Assembly (NCBI GenBank): GCA_028707175.1
Contig: JAQTUV010000007.1
Coordinates: 62,001-126,000, forward strand
Direction: 5' to 3'
Length of the DNA stretch: 64,000 bases
Source: Sideroxydans sp.
GTDB taxonomy: Bacteria; Pseudomonadota; Gammaproteobacteria; Burkholderiales; Gallionellaceae
A program made the translations under genes and the position numbers. Every line of letters begins with the position of its first letter. Position 1 is the first letter of the stretch. Positions 49,142 to 60,600 of the stretch are shown here, one piece after another. The notes below the pieces were generated by a model, which saw only the letters and a program-made list of their open reading frames with translations, was not told the DNA's origin and ran no database searches.

Positions 49142-51388
49142 TTACTTCACACAATCCACGTAATAGAAACGTTCCCCATCACGATTCTCTGCAACAAGTC
49201 CGTGGATGTCCGTCTCGAACCCCGGGAACTTCTTGTTAAAGTCACGCGCGAACCGTAGGTAATTCATGATCGTCTTGTTAAAGACTTCGCCGGGAATGAG
49301 CAGCGGGATGCCGGGTGGATAAGGTGTGAGCAACACAGCGGTGATACGACCTTCCAAGTCGTCGATCGCCACACGCTCGATCTCGCCGTGCGCCATTTTG
49401 GCAAAGGCATCCGATGGTTTCATTGCTGGAATCATGTCGGACAAATACATCTCAGTGGTCAGCTTCGCTACATCATTAGCCTTGTAGATACCGTGAATCT
49501 GGTCGCACAAGTCGCGCAGACCAATCTTCTCGTAGCGAGGATTTTTAGCGATGAACTCTGGCAATACGCGCCACAACGGTTGGTTCTTGTCGTAGTCGTC
49601 CTTGAACTGTTGCAACTCAGTCACCATGCTGTTCCAACGACCTTTGGTGATACCGATAGTGAACATGATAAAGAAGGAATACAACCCGCACTTCTCAACA
49701 ACCACACCGTGTTCAGATAGATATTTAGTGACGATACTTGCAGGAATACCGCTGTCAGCGAAGTCTCCCCCTACATCCAAACCAGGTGTAACCACCGTCG
49801 CTTTAATCGGATCGAGCATGTTGAAACCTTCGGCCAAATTGCCGAAACCGTGCCAACGATCATCTGCACGCAACACCCAATCCTCGCGGTCGGCCATACC
49901 GTCTTCCGACAGGTAATCTGGGCCCCACACCTTGAACCACCAGTCTGCGCCCCACTCTTCATCTACCTTGCGCATTGCGCGGCGGAAGTCGAGTGCCTCA
50001 GCGATAGACTCTTCCACCAGCGCTGTGCCTCCGGGTGGCTCCATCATCGCGGCGGCCACGTCGCACGAAGCGATGATGGCGTATTGCGGCGATGTCGAGG
50101 TATGCATCAGATAGGCTTCGTTGAAGCAGTCGCGGTCGAGTTTGCGGGTCTCACTATCACGCACCAAGATCTGTGAGGCTTGCGACAGACCCGCCAACAA
50201 CTTATGCGTGGATTGTGTAGCGAAGATCATCGACTCTTTTGCACGCGGACGGTCGCGACCGATGGCGTGCATGTCTTTGTAGAAATCATGGAAGGCGGCA
50301 TGTGGCAACCATGCTTCATCGAAATGCAAGGTATCAATCTTGCCATCGAGCAATTTCTTCAGCGTCTCCACGTTGTACAACACACCGTCGTAGGTGCTTT
50401 GGGTGATGGTCAGCACGCGAGGTTTACGTGTCTTGTCTTTGATGAACGGATTCGCGTCGATCTTGCGTTGAATCTCTTCTGGCTGGAATTCGCTCAAAGG
50501 AATCGGGCCGATGATGCCAAAGTTGTTACGTGTCGGACGCAAGAAGACCGGCACCGCACCCGTCATCATGATCGCGTGCAGGATGGATTTGTGACAGTTT
50601 CTATCCACCACCACGATGTCGTCCGGTGCAACCGTAGAGTGCCACACGATCTTGTTCGAAGTGGACGTACCGTTGGTGACGAAATACAGATGGTCAGCAT
50701 TGAAGATACGTGCTGCGTTGCGCTCAGAAGCCGCGACTGGACCGGTGTGGTCAAGCAATTGCCCCAACTCATCCACCGCGTTACACACGTCGGCACGCAA
50801 CATGTTCTCGCCGAAGAACTGGTGGAACATACGCCCAACCGGCGACTTCAAGAACGCTACGCCACCCGAGTGTCCGGGGCAATGCCAAGAGTAGGAACCA
50901 TCTTGCGCGTAATCCACCAGCGCGCGGAAGAAAGGCGGCGCGAGTGAGTCCATGTAGGACTTGGCTTCGCGGATGATGTGGCGCGCCACGAATTCAGGTG
51001 TGTCCTCATGCATGTGGATGAAGCCATGCAACTCGCGCAGGATGTCGTTAGGAATATGTCGTGAAGTGCGCGTCTCACCGTATAGATAGATGGGGATGTC
51101 CGCGTTCTTGTAGCGGATCTCTTCCACAAAGGCGCGCAGAGTACGCAGCGCAACTTCGGTCTCTTCGACACTGCCCGCACCGAACTCTTCATCGTCGATG
51201 GACAACACAAAAGCGGAAGCGCGACTTTGTTGTTGCGCGAAGGAAGTCAGGTCGCCGTAGCTGGTCATACCGACCACTTCGATACCTTCTTTCTCTAACG
51301 CGTCGGCCAGATCACGAATGCCGTGACCGCTGGCGTTCTCCGAACGGTAGTCTTCGTCGATGATGATGATAGGGAAATTGAATTTCAT
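49142..51388 (-). CDS. Arginine/lysine/ornithine decarboxylase (PLP, fold type I)
   Basis: The 748-residue enzyme has the three parts of the inducible basic amino acid decarboxylases. An N-terminal receiver-like wing runs over about 1-130. The PLP domain has YSWHCPGHSGGVAFLKSP, FVTNGTSTSNKIV, DEAWLPHAAFH and the PLP lysine in STHKLLAGLSQ. A C-terminal domain begins with YPPGIPLLIPGE. It removes CO2 from arginine, lysine or ornithine to give a polyamine or its precursor; the substrate is not readable, though similar betaproteobacterial proteins are named arginine decarboxylases. AGGAG precedes the ATG. Confidence 0.93.
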   Translation of the reverse strand: MKFNFPIIIIDEDYRSENASGHGIRDLADALEKEGIEVVGMTSYGDLTSFAQQQSRASAFVLSIDDEEFGAGSVEETEVALRTLRAFVEEIRYKNADIPIYLYGETRTSRHIPNDILRELHGFIHMHEDTPEFVARHIIREAKSYMDSLAPPFFRALVDYAQDGSYSWHCPGHSGGVAFLKSPVGRMFHQFFGENMLRADVCNAVDELGQLLDHTGPVAASERNAARIFNADHLYFVTNGTSTSNKIVWHSTVAPDDIVVVDRNCHKSILHAIMMTGAVPVFLRPTRNNFGIIGPIPLSEFQPEEIQRKIDANPFIKDKTRKPRVLTITQSTYDGVLYNVETLKKLLDGKIDTLHFDEAWLPHAAFHDFYKDMHAIGRDRPRAKESMIFATQSTHKLLAGLSQASQILVRDSETRKLDRDCFNEAYLMHTSTSPQYAIIASCDVAAAMMEPPGGTALVEESIAEALDFRRAMRKVDEEWGADWWFKVWGPDYLSEDGMADREDWVLRADDRWHGFGNLAEGFNMLDPIKATVVTPGLDVGGDFADSGIPASIVTKYLSEHGVVVEKCGLYSFFIMFTIGITKGRWNSMVTELQQFKDDYDKNQPLWRVLPEFIAKNPRYEKIGLRDLCDQIHGIYKANDVAKLTTEMYLSDMIPAMKPSDAFAKMAHGEIERVAIDDLEGRITAVLLTPYPPGIPLLIPGEVFNKTIMNYLRFARDFNKKFPGFETDIHGLVAENRDGERFYYVDCVK

Positions 51389-51478
51389 GGTTGACTCCTA
51401 ATGGAGATTACAAATTAATAAATAAGGTGGGTTCTTCGCAGGCTTGTAGTCTAGCTGCGCTTTGTTACGAAACAAGGA

Positions 51479-51700
51479 TTATCCCTGTGGTGGATATGCA
51501 CTCTCAAGGTTGTTCATCAACTCGATGAACACGGCGCGAATCTGCTGCTCGTCGCAGCCCATAAGAACTGCATCTTCAAAAGCGTCTTGGCAGACTTGGC
51601 GTATCTCGACGAGATTCTCTTGCAAGACTTTGTTCTTCTCCACACAAGCGATGACATCGCCAGTGGGAGAACGCCAGATGATCTTCTTACGGTGTGGCAT
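51479..51700 (-). CDS. Small conserved hypothetical protein in the dcd operon
   Basis: A 73-residue protein (MPHRKKIIWRSPTGDVIACV at the start) with an acidic helical body and two cysteines. I do not recognise a named family. Its ATG follows the dcd stop with no gap, so it is translated with dcd. The next gene downstream is the basic amino acid decarboxylase, 90 bases away. Confidence 0.7.
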   Translation of the reverse strand: MPHRKKIIWRSPTGDVIACVEKNKVLQENLVEIRQVCQDAFEDAVLMGCDEQQIRAVFIELMNNLESAYPPQG

Positions 51701-52267
51701 TTAGATCTTTGGCAGGGTGACACCGATCTGGCCTTGATACTTACCGCCACGGTCTTTGTAGGAGGTCTCGCACACTTCGTCGCTCTCGAAGAACAACACT
51801 TGCGCCACGCCTTCGTTGGCGTAGATCTTGGCGGGTAGCGGTGTGGTGTTGGAGAACTCCAGCGTCACATAACCTTCCCACTCTGGCTCGAACGGGGTGA
51901 CGTTGACGATGATGCCGCAACGCGCGTAAGTGGATTTACCCAAACACACGGTCAACACGCTGCGCGGGATACGGAAGTATTCAACGGTACGCGCCAAAGC
52001 GAACGAGTTAGGCGGGATGATGCAATAGTCAGCCTCAACGTTCACAAAGGAACTGGGGTCGAAGTTCTTGGGATCGACGATGGTGCTGTTGATGTTGGTG
52101 AACAGCTTGAATTCACGCGAACAGCGGATGTCGTAGCCGTAGCTCGATGTGCCGTAGGACACGATCTTCTGCCCGTTCACTTCCTTCACTTGGTTCGGCT
52201 CGAAAGGCTCGATCATGCCGTGCTGTTCGCACATACGGCGTATCCACTTGTCTGACTTGATGCTCAT
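51701..52267 (-). CDS. dcd: dCTP deaminase
   Basis: Dcd converts dCTP to dUTP, which feeds dUMP to ThyA. The 188-residue protein starts at 52267 ([19 protein letters not shown], with AGGAATCAGG upstream) and contains [53 protein letters not shown] and the glutamine of the dUTPase fold. The upstream 14 residues of the longer frame are not conserved. Confidence 0.97.
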   Translation of the reverse strand: MSIKSDKWIRRMCEQHGMIEPFEPNQVKEVNGQKIVSYGTSSYGYDIRCSREFKLFTNINSTIVDPKNFDPSSFVNVEADYCIIPPNSFALARTVEYFRIPRSVLTVCLGKSTYARCGIIVNVTPFEPEWEGYVTLEFSNTTPLPAKIYANEGVAQVLFFESDEVCETSYKDRGGKYQGQIGVTLPKI

Positions 52268-52423
52268 CCTGATTCCTTGAGGGGTTTGTGCGGGCGCGAT
52301 TTTACCCAAAATACTCGGCGGTGCGTGGGTTTTGCTACAATCGCGCCCTCATCGAATTTATGTATAAAAGCGAGCGAGGCTGATGCAATGCCTTCGCAGC
52401 CGCTTTTAAAGGAAGCCCGCAAT

Positions 52424-54472
52424 ATGACCCGCAAGATTTTAGTTACCTCCGCCCTGCCCTACGCCAACGGCAGCATCCACCTCGGCCACCTCGTTGAATA
52501 CATCCAGACCGACATCTGGGTGCGCTTCCAAAAGATGCGTGGCAACACTTGCCACTATGTCTGCGCTGACGACACCCACGGCACGCCCATCATGTTGCGC
52601 GCCAAAACAGAGGGAATTACGCCCGAACAACTCATCTCGCGCGTATGGCAAGAGCACTACGACGATTTCGCCGCCTTCCATGTGGCGTTCGACAACTACG
52701 GCTCGACCAACTCCAGCGAAACTCAAGAGTTCGCGCAGGGCATCTACCGCACATTGAGAGCGAACGACCTCATCGAGGTGCGCTCCATCGAGCAGTATTA
52801 CGACCCAATCGAAAAGATGTTCCTGCCGGACCGCTTCATCAAGGGCGAATGTCCGAAGTGCCACGCCAAAGACCAATACGGCGACAACTGCGAAGTATGC
52901 GGAGCAGCGTATGCACCCACTGACCTCATCGAGCCATTCTCTGCGGTATCGGGCGCGAAACCTGAACTGCGCAATTCCGACCATTACTTCTTCAAGCTAT
53001 CTGCCGATTCCTGCCAAAAGTTCTTGCGCGAATGGACTCGTAGCGGTTCGCTACAAAACGAAGCCGCGAACAAGATGCAGGAATGGCTGGGCGCGGAAGG
53101 TGAGAACAAGCTAACCGACTGGGACATCTCGCGTGATGCACCTTACTTCGGCTTCGAGATCCCTGATGCACCGGGCAAATATTTCTATGTATGGTTGGAT
53201 GCGCCCGTCGGTTACATGGGCAGCTTCAAACAACTATGCAACAAGACAGGCATCGATTTCAACGACTACTGGAAGCAAGGCTCGGATGCCGAGCTGTACC
53301 ACTTCATCGGCAAGGACATCCTGTATTTCCACGCGCTGTTCTGGCCTGCGATGTTGCAACACGCTGGTTTCCGCACACCGACCAAACTTTTCTCGCACGG
53401 CTTCCTCACGGTGAACGGCGAGAAGATGAGCAAATCACGCGGCACCTTCATCACCGCGCGCAGCTACATCGACCACATCAAGAACACCGAATATCTGCGT
53501 TATTACTACGCCGCCAAATTGAATGGCTCGATGGAAGACCTCGATTTGAATCTTGAGGATTTCGTGGCGAAAGTGAACAGCGACCTCATCGGCAAGTACA
53601 TCAACATCGCGAGCCGTTGTGCTGGATTCATCAGCAAGAAATTCGACGGCAAGCTTGGCAGCACCGACTCCGTAGCGACTGCGGAATTCAAGTCATCCTT
53701 CGACAATGGCGAGATCGCTCGCTGTTACGAAGAGCGCGACTATGCACGTGCCCTGCGCGAGATCATGCGTCTTGCTGATGTGGCGAACCAATACATCGCT
53801 GAGAAACAACCTTGGGCGATGGCTAAACTCGAAGGCAAGGAAGCGGAATTGCACGAAGTGTGCACCACCGCCATGACCATGTTCCGCGACCTCACGCTTT
53901 ATTTGAAACCCGTGTTGCCCGAGCTGGCTGCGCAAGTAGAAAACTTCCTGAACATCACTCCACTGACATGGAGTGGCACATGGCAAGCGCTGCCTTCTGC
54001 TCACGCCATCAACACATACCAACATCTTGCGACACGCCTCGATCCTAAACTCATCGAAGGCATGATCGCTGCCAACCAAGAAAGTTTGAAATCTATGACC
54101 GAAACTACTGCCGTCGCCAAACCCGCCATCGCCCCTATCGCTGAGACCATCAGCATCGATGAATTCAGCAAGATCGATTTACGCGTGGCGCATATCGTTA
54201 ACGCAGAACACGTAGAAGGTGCGGAGAAGTTGCTGAAGCTGACGCTGGACATCGGCGAAGAGAATCCACGCACCGTATTCGCTGGCATCAAGTCGGCATA
54301 CGACCCTGAGAAGTTGAAAGGCCGTATGACGGTGATGGTGGCCAACCTCGCTCCGCGCAAAATGAAATTCGGCATGAGCGAAGGCATGGTGCTGGCTGCT
54401 TCTGGCGAGACACCTGGCTTGTTCATCTTGTCGCCGGATGATGGCGCACAACCTGGCATGCGCATCAAATAA
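52424..54472 (+). CDS. metG: Methionyl-tRNA synthetase
   Basis: The 682-residue class I synthetase starts at 52424 (AAAGGAAG upstream) with [20 protein letters not shown]. The HIGH-type motif is HLGH (19-22) and KMSKS is in [12 protein letters not shown] zinc knuckle lies in [20 protein letters not shown]. The last 110 or so residues are the Trbp111-like tRNA-binding domain ([20 protein letters not shown]), which helps dimerise the enzyme. It is divergent from dcd. Confidence 0.98.
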   Translation: MTRKILVTSALPYANGSIHLGHLVEYIQTDIWVRFQKMRGNTCHYVCADDTHGTPIMLRAKTEGITPEQLISRVWQEHYDDFAAFHVAFDNYGSTNSSETQEFAQGIYRTLRANDLIEVRSIEQYYDPIEKMFLPDRFIKGECPKCHAKDQYGDNCEVCGAAYAPTDLIEPFSAVSGAKPELRNSDHYFFKLSADSCQKFLREWTRSGSLQNEAANKMQEWLGAEGENKLTDWDISRDAPYFGFEIPDAPGKYFYVWLDAPVGYMGSFKQLCNKTGIDFNDYWKQGSDAELYHFIGKDILYFHALFWPAMLQHAGFRTPTKLFSHGFLTVNGEKMSKSRGTFITARSYIDHIKNTEYLRYYYAAKLNGSMEDLDLNLEDFVAKVNSDLIGKYINIASRCAGFISKKFDGKLGSTDSVATAEFKSSFDNGEIARCYEERDYARALREIMRLADVANQYIAEKQPWAMAKLEGKEAELHEVCTTAMTMFRDLTLYLKPVLPELAAQVENFLNITPLTWSGTWQALPSAHAINTYQHLATRLDPKLIEGMIAANQESLKSMTETTAVAKPAIAPIAETISIDEFSKIDLRVAHIVNAEHVEGAEKLLKLTLDIGEENPRTVFAGIKSAYDPEKLKGRMTVMVANLAPRKMKFGMSEGMVLAASGETPGLFILSPDDGAQPGMRIK

Positions 54473-54482
54473 CTCTTTTTAG

Positions 54483-54507
54483 CCCTTCTCCCCCTGCGGG
54501 AGAAGGG
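54483..54507 (+). repeat. Hairpin of a CCCTTCTCCC-type repeat after metG
   Basis: CCCTTCTCCC and GGGAGAAGGG form a perfect 10-base-pair stem with a 5-base loop just after metG. A T tract lies before, not after, the stem. It is of the kind of short palindrome seen at 22729-22825, and may act as an RNA stabiliser. Confidence 0.6.
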
Positions 54508-54544
54508 AGCAAGTCCGACAACGATCACTCACCGGAGCACGCAC

Positions 54545-55933
54545 ATGGACTACGACATTCTCATCATTGGCTCCGGCCCTGCCGGGCAACATGCTGCGTG
54601 GCAAGCTGCACGGATGGGTAAGCGTGCAGCGATCATCGAACGTAAACCCAAGATAGGTGGCGCTGGATTACAGACCGGCACCATCCCTAGCAAAGCGATG
54701 CGCGAAGTGGCGTATCTACTTTCGCGCTCGGGTGGCATGCGTCAGGCGCTAGCGCCGGACAGTCGAGGTCGCCACGGTCTGTTAGCCGATGCGGTGCGCC
54801 GCAAGGAAGGTGTCATCGCGCAACAGGAATCGGTCATCTTGCAACGTTTGTTGCGCCACGGCGTGGCACTCATCCCGGGTGAAGCTTCTTTCGTCGATGC
54901 ACACACAGTACAAGTCGCGGATGCCAGCGGTAACACGCGCAAGCTCTCCGCCGAAGTCATCCTGCTCGCCAGTGGTTCGCGCCCGCGTCGCCCCAACAAC
55001 ATCCCCTTCGACAAGAAGACCGTTCTCGACTCCACCTCTATCCTCAACCTGCGCCATCTGCCAGATAGCCTGCTCGTCGTGGGCGGTGGTGTCATCGCGT
55101 GCGAATTCGTCTCCATCTTCGCCGCACTCGGCGTGCAGGTCTGTGTAGTGGATAGCCACACACAGCTGCTCGAATACCTAAGTGAAGACGTGGTGGGCGT
55201 ATTGGCCGATAGCTTCCTCGGCATGGGGGTGGAGTTCCACATGCAAGAACGTGTGGCGGAGATCCGCAAAGAGGGCAACGGCACACTCACCATCTTGGAG
55301 AGCGGCAAACAGATACGTACGGATGCCGTGCTTTACGCTCAAGGCAGAGAACCCAATAGCGGCGGCTTGAATGTGGAACGCGCGGGCGTCGCCGCACAAG
55401 ACGGCTGGATAGCGGTCAACACCCACTTCCAAACCAATGTGCCACACATCTTTGCCGTGGGCGACCTGATCGGCCGCCCTGCACTCGCCTCGACCGGTAT
55501 GGAGCAAGGCCGCGCTGCCGTGCTTCACGCCTTTGGCGGCGAGCAACATGTGAGCGCAGAGAATCTACCGATGGCGGTCTACACCATCCCCGAGATCTCT
55601 TATGTAGGTAAGACCGAGAAAGAAGTGCAGAAGGAGAACATCCCTTACATCATCGGTCGCGCCTATTTCAAAGACAGCGCGCGCGGACAGATCATTGGTG
55701 ATGCGCAAGGTATGCTCAAACTCATCGTGGATGCGCGTAATGAAAAACTATTGGGCGTGCACATCGTGGGCGAACAGGCGAGTGAACTGGTGCACATCGG
55801 ACAACTGGTGATGAATCTGAACGGCAGCGTGCGCGACCTCATCAGCAATGTATTCAATTATCCGACCTTGGCGGAATGCTACAAACTCGCCGCATTGGAT
55901 TGCACGCATCAACTTGAACAACGTAAATCATAA
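54545..55933 (+). CDS. sthA: SthA-like soluble pyridine nucleotide transhydrogenase (flavoprotein)
   Basis: The 462-residue protein has the FAD fold of the lipoamide dehydrogenase group: IIGSGPAGQHAAWQAARMGK, a central NAD fold with LLVVGGGVIACEFVSIFAAL, and GDLIGRPALASTGMEQGRAA. The redox disulfide of the group is absent: in place of the CxxxxC of LpdA it has GAGLQTGTIPSK. SthA proteins also lack the pair, retaining at most one cysteine, so this best fits SthA, which equilibrates NADH and NADPH. It lies between metG and a SulP gene on the same strand. Confidence 0.85.
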   Translation: MDYDILIIGSGPAGQHAAWQAARMGKRAAIIERKPKIGGAGLQTGTIPSKAMREVAYLLSRSGGMRQALAPDSRGRHGLLADAVRRKEGVIAQQESVILQRLLRHGVALIPGEASFVDAHTVQVADASGNTRKLSAEVILLASGSRPRRPNNIPFDKKTVLDSTSILNLRHLPDSLLVVGGGVIACEFVSIFAALGVQVCVVDSHTQLLEYLSEDVVGVLADSFLGMGVEFHMQERVAEIRKEGNGTLTILESGKQIRTDAVLYAQGREPNSGGLNVERAGVAAQDGWIAVNTHFQTNVPHIFAVGDLIGRPALASTGMEQGRAAVLHAFGGEQHVSAENLPMAVYTIPEISYVGKTEKEVQKENIPYIIGRAYFKDSARGQIIGDAQGMLKLIVDARNEKLLGVHIVGEQASELVHIGQLVMNLNGSVRDLISNVFNYPTLAECYKLAALDCTHQLEQRKS

Positions 55934-55957
55934 CAACGAGGTGACCAAGTAACATCT

Positions 55958-57649
55958 ATGAATAACTCTTTGCTGGCGAAGTTCTCCAAGTATTTCCGTC
56001 CACGTCTGATTGACGCACTTCACGGTTATGACCGATCTCGCTTCACGACCGACATCACCGCCGGCATTACGGTCGGGGTGGTCGCCCTCCCCCTCGCCAT
56101 CGCTTTTGCCATCGCCTCTGGCGCGAAACCTGAAGCAGGTATCTTCACCGCCATCATCGCGGGTTTCATCATCTCTGCGCTCGGCGGCTCACGTGTGCAG
56201 ATCGGCGGGCCGACCGGCGCGTTCATCGTCATTGTGTTCGGCATCATCGCGCAGTACGGTTATGCCAACCTACTCATCTGCACCATCATGGCGGGCGTCA
56301 TGCTCATCCTGATGGGCGCGTTTCAACTCGGCAGTCTGCTCAAATATTTCCCGCGTCCGCTCATCATCGGCTTCACCAACGGCATCGCGGTGTTGATCGC
56401 CCTGAGTGAACTCAAAGATTTCCTCGGCTTGCAGACAGAGTCCTTGCCTGCCGAATTCTTCCAAAAGGTCGCGGTGCTGTGGCACGCCATCCCCACCTTT
56501 GACATCCTAACCTTCACACTCGCCACCGTGAGTGCGCTGTTCATCTGGTTCTACCCCAAGAGTTGGGCGAAACGTTTCCCCTCCCCCATCGTCGCGCTAA
56601 TGCTGGGTACCATCGTGGTGACCTTGCTCGAACTACCGGTGGAGACCATCGGTTCGCGCTTCGGCGGCATCCCGCAGGGCTTGCCTGATTTCGTCATGCC
56701 CGAATTCTCTGTCAGTTCGTTGCGCCACCTCATCATGCCCGCTTTCACCATCGCCTTGCTGGGCGCGATCGAATCGATACTCTCTGCAGCCGTCGCAGAC
56801 GGCATGATCGACGACAAACATGATCCAAATCAGGAGTTGATGGCACAAGGTATCGCCAACATCGTCGTGCCGTTCTTCGGCGGCATCCCCGCTACCGGCG
56901 CTATCGCGCGCACCGCGACCAATGTACGTTCAGGCGCGACCAGCCCCATCTCTGGCATGGTGCATGCGCTCACCTTGCTGCTCATCGTGTTAGTCGCCGC
57001 CCCCTTGGCGCAATACATCCCACTGGCATCACTCGCCGCCATCTTGCTCATCGTGGCGATCAATATGGGCGAGTGGGGCGTGTTCAAGCGCCTCAAGGGA
57101 TATCCACGCCATGATGCGGTGGTACTGATGGTGACGTTCCTGTTCACGGTGATCTTCGATCTGACCGTTGCGGTGGAAGTGGGCTTGTTACTCGCCGCCA
57201 TCTTCTTCATTCGCAACATGACTGAACTCTCACACGTTCAACTTTCGGAAGAACACACGCTGATGCCGGACGATGGCGAGGCGACCCGTGCGCGCAAGAT
57301 GGCGCCGCCCGGTGTACTCATCTATCGCCTCTACGGTGCGCTGTTCTTCGGTGTGGCAGACAAGCTAGAGAGTGTGCTGCACCAGCAACACACCGAACCT
57401 GAAGTATTGGTGCTGAATATGAGCGAGGTCATCAGCATGGATGCGAGTGCGCTGCATGTGTTGGAAGACCTGCATGGGAAATTACAGAAGCGCGGCAAAC
57501 ATCTCATTTTGTGCGGCCCGCATACGCAGCCGTACTTCCTGATGGCTCAGGCGAACTTCTTCAAGTTACTGGGGGAAGAGAATCTGACGGCCAATTTGGA
57601 TGATGCATTACAACGCGCACAGCAACTTCTCAAACTCAAAGAAAAATAA
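55958..57649 (+). CDS. SulP-family anion transporter
   Basis: The 563-residue protein has about 12 hydrophobic helices and a C-terminal STAS domain (about 445-560, with VLVLNMSEVISMDASALHVL). The SulP blocks DITAGITVGVVALPLAIAFA and RVQIGGPTGAFIVIVFG are near the start and GGIPATGAIARTATNVRSGA in the middle. SulP proteins move sulfate, bicarbonate or other anions. It is followed by a convergent signalling gene only ten bases away. Confidence 0.93.
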   Translation: MNNSLLAKFSKYFRPRLIDALHGYDRSRFTTDITAGITVGVVALPLAIAFAIASGAKPEAGIFTAIIAGFIISALGGSRVQIGGPTGAFIVIVFGIIAQYGYANLLICTIMAGVMLILMGAFQLGSLLKYFPRPLIIGFTNGIAVLIALSELKDFLGLQTESLPAEFFQKVAVLWHAIPTFDILTFTLATVSALFIWFYPKSWAKRFPSPIVALMLGTIVVTLLELPVETIGSRFGGIPQGLPDFVMPEFSVSSLRHLIMPAFTIALLGAIESILSAAVADGMIDDKHDPNQELMAQGIANIVVPFFGGIPATGAIARTATNVRSGATSPISGMVHALTLLLIVLVAAPLAQYIPLASLAAILLIVAINMGEWGVFKRLKGYPRHDAVVLMVTFLFTVIFDLTVAVEVGLLLAAIFFIRNMTELSHVQLSEEHTLMPDDGEATRARKMAPPGVLIYRLYGALFFGVADKLESVLHQQHTEPEVLVLNMSEVISMDASALHVLEDLHGKLQKRGKHLILCGPHTQPYFLMAQANFFKLLGEENLTANLDDALQRAQQLLKLKEK

Positions 57650-57658
57650 ACGTGCGCG

Positions 57659-60600
57659 TTACTTGTGCTTATTATTGTTGTAGTAATGGAAGCGGTTCTT
57701 TCCATTCTGCTTAGCGATATACATGGCCTGATCAGCGTTCTTCAACAAGGTGTCGCCATCTTCCCCATCTACTGGGTAGAAGGCGACGCCGACACTGGCC
57801 GACACAACCACTGAATGCTCACCTAATTGCACTGGAGCGGCAATCGTCAGCATCAGCCGCTCTAATATTTGGGAACACTCTTGTTCATGTGCCAAATCAT
57901 TGAATAACACCGAGAACTCATCCCCTCCCAAACGCGCCACGGTATCACCCACACGCAATTCATTCTGGATACGACGAGTGACTTCGATGAGCAGTTGGTC
58001 GCCCTTCTCGTGACCGTACATGTCGTTCACTTCCTTGAATCCATCGAGATCGACATAACAGATGGCGAGTGTCCTGCCACCACGTTGTGCGATAGCAACT
58101 GCCTGCCCGAGCCGGTCCGCCAACAATCTGCGATTGGGAATGCCCGTCAAAACGTCGTAGTTGGCGACGTGACTCAGCTCCGCTTCGTACTCTTTGAAAT
58201 AGGTGATATCGGAAAACACACCGACGTAGCGCTGTACCAGCCCACTCCCGTCTCGAATAACCGAAATGGAGAGCAATTCCGCGAAGAGTTCACCCTCCTT
58301 GCGCCGATTCCATAATTCGCCGCGCCAGCTGCCTGCCTCACCGAGAGACTTCCACATCTCTTCATAGAATGTTTTGTCCTGCCTGCCCGAACTCAATATC
58401 TTCGGATCTCGCCCCATCACCTCTTCATGCTCATAACCGGTGATGCGCGTGAATGCCGGATTAACATCAATAATGCGGTTGTTGGCATCAGTAATGACGA
58501 TGGCTTCCTGCGTGGTATCGAACACGCTGGCGGTGATGCGCAGATTCTCTTCACCACGCTTACGCTCATTGATATCTCGCCCTATGCCCAGCGCCCCGAC
58601 GACGGCTCCCTCTTTGTTCAATTCGGGAACAAAGATGACGTGATGCCAATGCAAACTGCCATCTGGATGTTTTATCTCGAACTCGGTCTCCGCTCGTTCG
58701 CCACTCGCCATGACCTGCCCGACCATACGTTGCAAATCACGTATCAAGAGTGAATCGGGGACGGCCTCTACAGGCAATTTACCCACGACAGGCAACATCT
58801 CTGAACTGACCGTGCGTGCCAACGATGGGTTCATGTATTGCACCCGACAATCGCGATCATATCGAATGATGTTATCCGGCAAATTTTCTGTCAGCGTCTG
58901 AAATTCACGTTCGCGCAAATGCAACAAGCGGTCACTGCGCGCGCGCTCCAATTCTGCCGCGACTCGAACCGACATCAATTTCAGTAAACCTGTGATTTCT
59001 GCTTCGTTCGAAAATGGCTTCCCATCCATCACCGCGATCAGCCCGATAGGTTGCCCCTGCGAGTCCCACAGCGGAAGGCCCGCATAACTTTCCACTTGAA
59101 GTTCGCCTAACAGACGATCCTCGGGGAAGATCGCCTGCACGCCTTGGCGGTAACAACACTGCTGCTTTCCAATCACATTGTCGCAAGGTGTTCCCCGCAA
59201 CTCGTAACGCATATTGGGGATGATCTGCCCCTTAGCATAGAGTGCAACGGTTTCTGCAAAACCCTCTTCCTCAGCCAGTCTGTCGATCAGGACGTAATCC
59301 ACCCCTAACACTTCACCGAAGTGTCTAACCAGATCACTCAAGATGCTTTCGGCGTTATCACTGCCACCGCGTTGCGCCATGAAGTGCAGCGCCTCTTCGG
59401 TACGCTTGCGTTCGGTGATATCTCTACCTATGCCCAATGCCCCGGTGATCTTGCCCCCAGAATCCTTTTCTGCGACACACACGACATGGTGAAAGTGCAT
59501 TGTGCCGCCTGAATGCGGTATGGCTATCTCGAATTCATTGCTAGCGCCGGTCGCCAGCACTTGTTCGAGGCGTTTCTGATAATCCGCTACCACTTCGATG
59601 CCGGGATGAGATTCCACTGGGGTCATACCCACTATCGGCTGCGTCTCTGGTGCCATGCTGCGAGCCACCGCTGGGTTCGCGTACCGCACTTGGCATTCTG
59701 TGTTGTATCGCATGATGTTGTCTGGCAGATTCTCTGCCAGCGTGCGGAAGTCTTGTTCGCTTTCAGCCAGTGCACGCTTGGTGTGCTCTCGTTCCGTAAT
59801 ATCGCGCGCCACCCCCAACACACCGATCAATTTACCGTGGTTGTCGTGCATCGGTGTCTTCACCGTTTCAAACAGTCCGCGATAACCATCCTCAGCGAAG
59901 GTGAGCCATTCCTCATTACTACTAGATTTGCCCGCCGCCATCGCCTTACAGTCATGATCGCGAAAGAAGTCTGCCAACTCTTTATCCACAAAATCGTAGT
60001 CAGTTTTTCCGACGATTTCTGATTCCCTTGCACCGAAAAACATCTCGAAGCGGTGATTACATGCGAGATAGACGCCACGCTCGTCTTTTAACCAGACCAG
60101 ATCAGGTAGCGTATCGAGAAGGATGCGCAGGAAGTTTTCCTCTATCCCCGCGCGCTCCTCCGCTAGGCCTCCGACTACCACCTGCGTCAGGTCATGTTCA
60201 CTCACTAGACCGACCATGCGTCCCTCATCATCCACTGCCACCAGATGACGCACCTTGTGAGCAAGCATCTTTTCAGCAGCCTGATTGGTGGTTGCGCTAC
60301 GCGAAATAGTCAGCACGGGCGTGGCCATCACTTGCCCAAGCGCTAGGTCGGTATACGATCTTTCGCCGGAATAAAATCGCACCATGTCGCGTTCAGTAAT
60401 AATGCCGACAGGCTTTTCGTTCTCGACCACGATCACACAACTCTTACGTTGTGCCTGCATCAGTTCGATGGCTTGCGTTAATGCACAGTTGGGGGGTAGC
60501 GCAATGGCAGAATGTTTAGCGAGTGAGGATATTTTGCGCCGCCCAGCTAGCGCGGTCAGACCAAGATGTGAACGGAAGTCGGTCTCGCTGACAACACCTG

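Noticed and set aside
50180-50947. A 255-codon open frame opposite the decarboxylase gene
   Set aside because: It lies wholly within a well-conserved enzyme gene and shows no family features of its own.
52277-52423. Longer start for MetG
   Set aside because: The first 49 residues of the longer frame do not resemble MetG, overlap the dcd promoter region, and the ATG at 52424 has AAAGGAAG upstream and the family start.
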